Of a stretch of DNA of 10,732 nucleotides, positions 1-4,421 are shown piece after piece. The notes under the pieces were generated by a model. That model was not told the origin of the DNA. It worked only from the letters and a program-made list of their open reading frames with translations, and did not search any database. Source of the stretch: JBEKTY01 sp049515555. Its GTDB lineage: Bacteria > Planctomycetota > Planctomycetia > Pirellulales > Thermoguttaceae. The stretch lies in NCBI GenBank assembly GCA_049515555.1, contig JBEKTY010000220.1:1-10732 (forward strand), written 5' to 3'. Made by a program: the position numbers and the translations under genes. Position 1 is the first letter of the stretch, and the number at the start of each line of letters is the position of its first letter.

Positions 1-2
1 AT

Positions 3-272
3 TGCGTTTGGCTTCGTACCAATCCGCGAGCTTCAAGAGCGCGAAGACGGACAATACCGGAAGGCCTGGCGAAAGGCCAGTGCAGTCCGGTTTGCGGGTA
101 TTCTGTTGGTTCCTTCTGGGGCGATAAAACCCATTTCGACCGCTTTCTTCAAGCGTACGCGGTTTGCAAGGCTGCCAGCGAAGCACGTCGCCGAGGCCAC
201 CAATGCACGGAGCAAACCTTGGCCGATGGTTCCGTGAAACTCACCATCCAGGTCGCGGGAGGTGTCGCTTGA
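3..272 (+). CDS. DUF1257 (ycf35-like) protein, C-terminal part, cut by window edge
   Basis: The reading frame is open from the left edge to TGA at 270-272. Its C-terminal half reads WGDKTHFDRFLQAYAV, then EARRRGH, EQTLADGSVKLTIQV and a Gly/Ala end. This is the hallmark C-terminus of DUF1257 proteins, the family of plastid and cyanobacterial ycf35. The biochemical role is unknown; the family usually sits beside DUF2997 and ycf46-type ATPase genes, as here. Upstream of about position 96 the frame is Arg-rich and does not look like the family. Another frame there contains ASAVRF, which resembles the family's usual segment just before the WGD motif, so a frameshift or local decay near 90-100 is possible. 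The gene overlaps the following DUF2997 start by 4 bp, which suggests translational coupling. The C-terminal identity is fairly secure; intactness is not. Confidence 0.7.
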   Translation, partial: CVWLRTNPRASRARRRTIPEGLAKGQCSPVCGYSVGSFWGDKTHFDRFLQAYAVCKAASEARRRGHQCTEQTLADGSVKLTIQVAGGVA

Positions 273-463
273 GTCGAACCATCGAGATCATCGTGAACGC
301 CCAGGGCGAAACCACAGTCCAGACCCATGGTTTTGCCGGACAGTCGTGCCGGGATGCCAGCAAGTTCATCGAGCAGGCCCTCGGTCAGCGTGTCGGCGAG
401 ACCCTCACCGCCGAGTTCCATCAGGCCGTGGGTGCCCAGCAGACCCAGCAGCAGCGGTCCTGA
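269..463 (+). CDS. DUF2997 family small protein
   Basis: This encodes a 64-residue protein from a TTG start at 269. The start is chosen because GGGAGG lies about 6-9 bases upstream, the codon overlaps the DUF1257 stop (TTGA), and the family begins just before the TIEIIV strand. Recognisable pieces are TIEIIVNAQGETTVQTHGF, then CRDASKFIEQALG, then LTAEF. This is the DUF2997 pattern: a short beta hairpin, a conserved Cys-Arg-Asp-Ala helix, and a Gln-rich tail (QQTQQQRS). Function is unknown. Family members are usually encoded next to DUF1257 and ycf46-type AAA+ ATPases, and that gene set recurs here although an antisense gene separates this one from the ATPase. An in-frame open stretch extends upstream to ATG at 164 but overlaps DUF1257 and carries no family sequence. 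The 3' end overlaps the tail of the antisense gene at 405. Confidence 0.8.
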   Translation: MSRTIEIIVNAQGETTVQTHGFAGQSCRDASKFIEQALGQRVGETLTAEFHQAVGAQQTQQQRS

Positions 464-965
464 CCGCCTGCGCTGCCACCGGCCGCACCGCGCCAATAGG
501 GCCGTGCTGCCGGATTGAACCTGCCAAGCCCTGCCGAAAGGCGCGGAGCGACGGCCGCTTCGGGAAGAAGAACACGTGCGAGCGGTAGCAGCAGTCCGAC
601 GCCCCGAACCCCTCCAGAGGCACCGCCGCCCCGCGGACCCGCTTGAGGGCATCCGCCCATTGGCACTCCCGGTGGGCGTTATCGACCGTGTACCACACCT
701 CGTCGAGCGTGGCCACGGCGGTCAGGTAGTCGATGTGCCACCGGCGTTTCTTCTCCCCTTTGGCATGCCGCCCGACCCGTTTTGCCAACCCGCCCGGCCC
801 AAGAGCGCTACCGACGTAAACGTAGCAGCCGGGCTGCACCACCAGCCTGCCCAGAGAGCCGACCGCAATTTACAGGCGACTGGAAACTCCCAGCACCAGG
901 GCATAAGTGCCCGGCAACGACGGCAGGCAGGCGAGCGGCTCTGGGGACACGTCTTTTCCGATCAT
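405..965 (-). pseudogene. GIY-YIG nuclease-like DUF123 gene interrupted by an in-frame TAA
   Basis: Read leftward from ATG at 965-963 (another in-frame ATG is at 974-972), the frame gives LPSLPGTYALVLGVSSRL, a TAA at 872-870, then IAVGSLGRLVVQPGCYVYVG and SALGPGGLAKRVGRH. It continues with WHIDYL, CQWADAL, GFGASDCCYRSH and VFFFP. Both sides of the stop match consecutive parts of the DUF123 family in one frame: the LP..PGTY..VL start, the GSLGR strand, then the GxYVYVGSALGPGGL core related to GIY-YIG endonucleases. A single C-to-T change (CAA to TAA, Gln) would explain the interruption. A GTG at 842-840 could start a 145-residue remnant lacking the first strand. The last 40 or so residues after VFFFPKRPSLRAF look unlike the family and run antisense into DUF2997, as if the original stop was lost. 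It stands antisense between DUF2997 and the ATPase, which suggests insertion into the module. Confidence 0.75.
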
Positions 966-994
966 CCACACCATCCTACTGCGAGGTCGCGTCC

Positions 995-2506
995 ATGTCA
1001 CTTTCCAAGCACCTGGCCGAGTATGTCTCGGCCTGTTTCACCGGCTTGTGGGTCCAATCCCACGAGCATGACGATGCGTTGGCCGAGATCGCCCAGATGT
1101 GCCGTGAGCAGAAGTGGAGGCTGGCAACCTGGGACATCGAACGGGGCTTGCAACTCCCCAGCCAAGGGAACGGCCAGGCCGCCGAAGCCAGCGGCAACGA
1201 TCCGTTGGCCGCCATCCGCTCGGTCAACGCCCTGGCGTCGGCCGATAGTTCGGCCATCCTGGTGCTCGTGAACTTCCACCGCTTCCTGCAATCGGCGGAG
1301 ATCATCCAGGCCCTGGCCCAGCAGATCAGCACAGGCAAGGCCAACCGGGCCTTCGTCGTCATCCTCTCAGCCGTCGTGCAGGTGCCAGTGGAGCTGGAGA
1401 AGCTCATGGTCATCGTGGAGCATGAACTTCCCGGTCGCGAGCAGCTTGCCGAGATCGCCCGCAGCATCGCCACCGAGGAGGGCGAGTTGCCCGAGGGGGA
1501 TGCCCTCCAAACTGTGCTGGACGCCGCCGCCGGACTGACCCGCTACGAAGCCGAGGGCGCCTTTTCGCTCTCCCTCGTTCGTCACTCCGCCATTCGGCAC
1601 GAGGCCATCTGGGAGTTGAAGCAGGGCATGCTAAAGAAAAGCGGCCTGCTTCAGTTGCACCGGGGCGGCGAGCGGTTCGCCGACCTCGGGGGCCTGGAGA
1701 ATCTCAAGGGCTTTTGCCTGCGGGCCATGCGGCGGCAGGGCCATCGTGATCCGCGAAAGCGGCCCCGCGGAGCCCTATTATTGGGGGTTCCTGGCACGGG
1801 GAAGTCCGCCTACTCGAAGGCCCTTGGGGCCGAGACGGGCCGCCCCACGCTCATCATGGACGTGGGGGCCCTGATGGGTTCCCTCGTTGGTTCGACCGAG
1901 GCCAACATCCGCCAGGCCCTGCGGATCGCCGACGCCATGGCCCCGTGCATCCTGATGATTGACGAGGTGGAAAAGGCCCTCTCGGGCGTGGCCTCCAGCG
2001 GCAGCACGGACAGCGGCGTCAGCGCCCGCCTTTTCGGTACGTTTCTCACCTGGCTCAACGACCATGAGAGCGACGTGTTCACGATCTGTACCTGCAACGA
2101 CATCAGCAAGTTGCCGCCGGAGTTCTCAAGGGCGGAGCGATTTGATGGCATATTCTTCCTGGACTTGCCCAGCGTCCAGCAGAAGCGGGCGATCTGGAAG
2201 CTGTACGTTGACATGTTCGAGTCGGACCCACAGCAGCCCAAGCCCGTCGATACGCAGTGGACCGGCGCAGAAATTCGGGCCTGCTGCCGTCTGGCGGCTT
2301 TGCTGGACGTGCCCTTGGTCGAGGCCGCCAAGAACGTGGTGCCCGTGGCTACGACGGCCGCCGAGTCGGTCCAGCGGCTGCGAAACTGGGCCAGCGGGCG
2401 GTGCCTCAATGCCGATGCGCCGGGCGGTGTCTACACGGCCAATTCCAACAGCGGCGCCGTGGTGAAGCCCGGCCGTAAGGTCCGCCGCGACCCGTCGAAC
2501 AACTGA
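995..2506 (+). CDS. Ycf46-type AAA+ ATPase
   Basis: The product has 503 residues. The ATG at 995 is chosen because GAGG lies 9 bases upstream and because upstream in-frame sequence is antisense to the nuclease gene and non-family. Residues 1-230 form the ycf46-type N-terminal region: SSAILVLVNFHRFL at 85-98, the hallmark VVILSAVVQVPVELEKLM at 121-138, and LTRYEAEGAF at 181-190. The AAA+ module follows with Walker A GVPGTGKS (264-271), MGSLVGSTEANIRQALR (294-310), and Walker B CILMIDEVEK (318-327). It continues with GVSARLFGTFLTWL (341-354), sensor-1 Asn368 in TCND, candidate arginine fingers Arg379/Arg382 before FDGIFFLDLP, and a sensor-2-like TGAEIRACCR (423-432). All ATPase residues are present, so it should be active. 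The tail after 470 is low-complexity and basic. In cyanobacteria the ycf46 product has been linked to carbon-use regulation; its mechanism and the role here are unknown. Confidence 0.88.
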   Translation: MSLSKHLAEYVSACFTGLWVQSHEHDDALAEIAQMCREQKWRLATWDIERGLQLPSQGNGQAAEASGNDPLAAIRSVNALASADSSAILVLVNFHRFLQSAEIIQALAQQISTGKANRAFVVILSAVVQVPVELEKLMVIVEHELPGREQLAEIARSIATEEGELPEGDALQTVLDAAAGLTRYEAEGAFSLSLVRHSAIRHEAIWELKQGMLKKSGLLQLHRGGERFADLGGLENLKGFCLRAMRRQGHRDPRKRPRGALLLGVPGTGKSAYSKALGAETGRPTLIMDVGALMGSLVGSTEANIRQALRIADAMAPCILMIDEVEKALSGVASSGSTDSGVSARLFGTFLTWLNDHESDVFTICTCNDISKLPPEFSRAERFDGIFFLDLPSVQQKRAIWKLYVDMFESDPQQPKPVDTQWTGAEIRACCRLAALLDVPLVEAAKNVVPVATTAAESVQRLRNWASGRCLNADAPGGVYTANSNSGAVVKPGRKVRRDPSNN

Positions 2507-2523
2507 TTCCGCCGGTGATCGTC

Positions 2524-2557
2524 GCAAGGGGCGGGGCGGTTGCGCCTCGCCCCTTGC
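2524..2557 (+). other. Strong stem-loop between the ATPase gene and the small-gene run
   Basis: Bases 2524-2537 pair with 2544-2557 (14 pairs, one G-U) around a 6-base loop; the outer arm is GCAAGGGGCG against CGCCCCTTGC. No T-run follows, so it is not a typical intrinsic terminator. It may mark partial termination or an RNA-processing or stabilising structure inside an operon. It lies 25 bp before the next start codon and leaves that gene's GGAGG (2572-2576) free. Confidence 0.6.
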
Positions 2558-2582
2558 CGTTCCCGGCGACTGGAGGTCCATA

Positions 2583-3101
2583 ATGCACATCGTTCTTCAT
2601 ACCCACAGTAGCAATCCCGACTACAACGGCGACTGTGATTACGCCGTGGTGGAGTTGACGCCGGCCCTGCTGGAACAGATCCGGCGGCGGGTCGAGTTGG
2701 CCCGCGAGGTCCGCCGGCAGGACGACGACCTCTACGAGCTGTACTTCTGGGGTAGCAACGCCCAGTTCTACAACCACTGCCTGATCGAAGCCTGCGAAAA
2801 GGCTATCACGGCGACCGCCACAGGCGCGGACGCCGACCAGGCGGTCCGGGATTGGGTGACCGACCTGGACTGCGGCGAACATGCCGTGCTGCCGCCCGGC
2901 GTGGACCTGGAGGTCCTCGAATCCGAGCGCACGGAATGTAATCAGGCGGTGATCCGGTGCAGCCCTGCGGGGCACACGTTGCAGTTCGAGGTGGCCTGGA
3001 CCACGATCCCCAAACACTCCGACGTGAACGTCACAACGAGCGAACTGACGTTGACGGCCCTGGAGACGTATTTCCGCAAGCACCACGAGGCGACAGAATG
3101 A
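2583..3101 (+). CDS. Hypothetical protein, first of a four-gene small-protein run
   Basis: This encodes 172 residues. The ATG start has GGAGG six bases upstream. No family is recognised. The N-terminus MHIVLHTH is strand-like. An acidic and arginine-rich segment follows (LLEQIRRRVELAREVRRQDD), then an aromatic stretch YELYFWGSNAQFYNHCLIEA (about 51-70). The C-terminal half has alternating beta-like segments (VIRCSPAGHTLQFEVAWTTI) and a helix, LTALETYFRKHH. There is no signal peptide, membrane segment or obvious catalytic motif, so it is probably cytosolic. GC-rich third positions support it as a real gene. It overlaps the next gene by ATGA, so the two are very likely translationally coupled. 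Its position after the ycf46-type ATPase suggests it belongs to the same accessory module; that link is inferred only from position. Confidence 0.75.
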   Translation: MHIVLHTHSSNPDYNGDCDYAVVELTPALLEQIRRRVELAREVRRQDDDLYELYFWGSNAQFYNHCLIEACEKAITATATGADADQAVRDWVTDLDCGEHAVLPPGVDLEVLESERTECNQAVIRCSPAGHTLQFEVAWTTIPKHSDVNVTTSELTLTALETYFRKHHEATE

Positions 3102-3406
3102 AAACGGCTGTTATCGGTAATTGGGTTGTGGACGGTTCCACCACCCTTCACGGCTACGACGACGATCTGGTCTACATGCGGGTCCGGGCCGATACCGGCG
3201 ATTCCGAGCTACAGCGGGTTGTGGCCCTGGTAGGGGTATGGGACCTGGAGGGCGAGCGCTACGCCCACATGATCGCCGCCGTCCCGAAGCTGTTGGCCGC
3301 TTGCCAGGCGGTCGTGGATCGCTGGGAGCACGGCGACCTGGCGGAGGCGGCGCGGATGTGCGGTGAGGCCGTGGAAGCGGCCGTCAGCCTGGAGAGGGGG
3401 AAATGA
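3098..3406 (+). CDS. Hypothetical protein, coupled to its neighbours
   Basis: This encodes 102 residues from the ATG that overlaps the previous stop (ATGA at 3098-3101), with GAGG seven bases upstream inside the preceding gene. No family is recognised. An N-terminal beta-rich half (AVIGNWVVDG, then LVYMRVRAD, then VVALVGVWDLEGE) leads into a helical C-terminus (MIAAVPKLLAACQAVVDRWE, then AARMCGEAVEAAVSLE). The helical end, with the pattern ML-AACQAVVDRWE, looks like a short helical hairpin. There is no secretion signal or membrane segment. It ends with another ATGA overlap into the following gene. A start at 2957 in the same frame is possible on paper but lies entirely within the preceding gene and lacks support. 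Confidence 0.7.
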   Translation: MKTAVIGNWVVDGSTTLHGYDDDLVYMRVRADTGDSELQRVVALVGVWDLEGERYAHMIAAVPKLLAACQAVVDRWEHGDLAEAARMCGEAVEAAVSLERGK

Positions 3407-3705
3407 GCATGACCATGCAGAGTGAACCGCGAAAAGCCACCACTCGAACCATCCGCTTGCCATGCTACGGGATCACGATCCACCTCAGCCGGGAAAACAT
3501 CCCCCAGGGGCCGGCCTCCGGCACGATTGCCAGCGACCTCAAGCAGCCCGGCGGCACGGCTGCGGCCCTTATCTACAACGCGGCGGCTGACGGCATCGAG
3601 GCCCTGATCCTTGCGCACACCTGCGCGGGCGTCGACGTCGAGTCGCCGACGTACCTCGAAGGCATCGAAACGGCGGTTGAGGCGATCGCCAACCACCTGT
3701 CCTGA
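3403..3705 (+). CDS. Small conserved-looking hypothetical protein
   Basis: This encodes 100 residues. The ATG overlaps the previous stop (ATGA at 3403-3406), and GGAGAGGGGGA immediately upstream is the ribosome-binding site; internal ATGs at 3409 and 3415 could also serve. After a charged N-terminus come TIRLPCYGITIHL, GTIASDLK, and a helical block ending IEALILAHTCAGVDVESPTY and LEGIETAVEAIANHLS. From memory, small proteins of this form occur beside similar gene sets in planctomycete genomes, but no named domain or function can be given. It has no membrane segment or signal. Eleven bases separate it from the next gene, so it continues the same transcription unit. Confidence 0.75.
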   Translation: MSMTMQSEPRKATTRTIRLPCYGITIHLSRENIPQGPASGTIASDLKQPGGTAAALIYNAAADGIEALILAHTCAGVDVESPTYLEGIETAVEAIANHLS

Positions 3706-3716
3706 GGAGACCGAAA

Positions 3717-4259
3717 ATGCCGACAAGAATACGGCAGATTGAATACTACCGGCTCTGGCCGGGCAACGGCGGCGACAGCGGGACGTGGGACACCGACTTC
3801 GTGGCGATCCCGGCCGAAACGCCCGACGAACGAATCGAAGGGGCCGTCCAGAAGGCCGTGGCGAAGATCAGGTGGCGGGACGAAGCTCCACTCCTGACGG
3901 GCGTCTACTGCGTGCCGGACCCGGAGGAGGAAGACGACACTGCGCCGGACCCCGGGAACGCCGAGACCGGCGTGGACCAGGAATACGGGGATGAAGATCA
4001 CTGCCCCGCGGCACCGCGTGGCGCCCATAGCCCCGACTGGTCCACGGTTTCACTCGGTACGGGCGCTGACCGGGGCGGCCCGCGAGTGCCAGGCTACGTT
4101 GGCCTTCCTGCCCGGGGCCGGCGAGGCGAAGATCGTCTCGCTCTACCTTCAGTTACGCTTCCGTTACCTTTCCGTCAGTTGCAGCCGGGCCAACCAGGTA
4201 ACAGTTTAGGTAACAGTGGGCCCAAATCGCCAAAATCACCCGACCAAGAAACGACGTAA
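3717..4259 (+). CDS. Hypothetical protein with acidic middle; 3' half doubtful
   Basis: This encodes 180 residues from ATG 3717, with GAGGAG upstream at 3704-3709 (about 7-9 bases spacing). The first 90 residues look like a real domain: IRQIEYYRLWPGNGGDSGTW, then DTDFVAIPAETPDERI, then VQKAVAKIRW. An acidic stretch follows (PDPEEEDDTAPDPG). No function is recognised. From about 3990 onward the third-position GC bias of this frame falls and the protein becomes Pro/Gly/Arg-rich without clear structure, while another frame (3991-4209) takes over the coding bias. The stop at 4257-4259 lies inside a hairpin. The genuine gene may therefore end or shift frame near 3990, and the rest may be a junction or a frameshifted tail. 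Confidence 0.6.
   Translation: MPTRIRQIEYYRLWPGNGGDSGTWDTDFVAIPAETPDERIEGAVQKAVAKIRWRDEAPLLTGVYCVPDPEEEDDTAPDPGNAETGVDQEYGDEDHCPAAPRGAHSPDWSTVSLGTGADRGGPRVPGYVGLPARGRRGEDRLALPSVTLPLPFRQLQPGQPGNSLGNSGPKSPKSPDQETT
3991..4209 (+). CDS. Possible alternative or overlapping small gene
   Basis: A 72-residue frame beginning at ATG 3991 and ending in TAG at 4209 overlaps the 3' half of the preceding gene. Its third codon positions are GC-rich, unlike the overlapping frame here. The protein reads HRVAPIAPTGPRFHSVRALT, then a helix-like ARECQATLAFLPGAGEAKIV, then SLYLQLRFRYLSVS. The start follows GGAATACGGGG, a weak ribosome-binding site. Either this is a separate overlapping gene, or it is the true continuation of the 3717 gene after a 1-base indel near 3990. 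No family is recognised. Confidence 0.35.
   Translation: MKITAPRHRVAPIAPTGPRFHSVRALTGAARECQATLAFLPGAGEAKIVSLYLQLRFRYLSVSCSRANQVTV
4152..4217 (+). repeat. Paired GTTAC direct and inverted repeats
   Basis: GTTACGCTTCC (4152-4162) is followed at once by GTTACCTTTCC (4163-4173). Downstream, GGTAACAGT occurs twice, at 4197-4205 and 4209-4217, in the opposite sense. The copies are 11 and 12 bp apart, about one helical turn, and the two pairs face each other across about 23 bp. The set lies 70-135 bp from the tRNA 3' end. It could be a protein-binding array, for example arm sites of an integrase or a regulator site; coincidence in coding sequence is possible. Confidence 0.4.
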
Positions 4260-4282
4260 GCCCTTGGAAACCAAGGGCTTAC
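4256..4282 (-). terminator. Perfect 12-bp hairpin downstream of tRNA-Lys
   Basis: GTAAGCCCTTGG (4256-4267), a 3-base loop, and CCAAGGGCTTAC (4271-4282) form a perfect hairpin starting 4 bases after the tRNA 3' end on the minus strand. On that strand GTCGTTTCTT follows, a weak T-rich tail, so it is a plausible terminator or 3'-processing structure for the tRNA. It also covers the stop codon of the converging plus-strand gene and could act on both transcripts. Confidence 0.6.
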
Positions 4283-4286
4283 CAAG

Positions 4287-4359
4287 TGCCCCCTGAAGGA
4301 CTCGAACCTTCGACTTTCTGATTAAGAGTCAGACGCTCTACCAACTGAGCTAAGAGGGC
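4287..4359 (-). tRNA. tRNA-Lys (anticodon CUU)
   Basis: The minus strand folds as a complete 73-base tRNA. The acceptor stem GCCCTCT pairs with AGGGGGC (one G-U), the D stem is GCTC/GAGC with AGTTGGTA in the loop, and the anticodon stem is TCTGA/TCAGA around CTCTTAA. This gives anticodon CTT, which reads AAG (lysine). The T stem is GAAGG/CCTTC with the standard TTCGAGT loop, and the discriminator base is A. The 3' CCA is not encoded. Its 3' end faces the accessory region to the left. Confidence 0.96.
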
Positions 4360-4386
4360 GGCAAGGCTCCGTAGGGGAAAGAGTTA

Positions 4387-4414
4387 ATTTTACCGCTGTC
4401 GGCGGGGATTGCAA
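4387..4414 (-). promoter_or_regulatory. Sigma-70-type promoter for tRNA-Lys
   Basis: On the minus strand TTGCAA (4414-4409) and TAAAAT (4392-4387) are separated by 16 bases, each close to consensus. Transcription would start about 20 bases before the tRNA 5' end, a typical distance. The site lies between the activator stop codon at 4422 and the tRNA, so the tRNA can be transcribed independently of that gene. Confidence 0.65.
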
Positions 4415-4421
4415 GGGATCG

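Noticed and set aside
405..842. Intact 145-residue nuclease from the GTG at 842
   Set aside because: Family sequence continues upstream of this codon and past the TAA to ATG 965, so the GTG form would lack the first strand; kept only as a possible remnant.
782..994. Longer N-terminus for the AAA+ ATPase
   Set aside because: The extra 71 residues overlap the antisense nuclease-like gene, do not resemble the family, and ATG 995 has its own ribosome-binding site.
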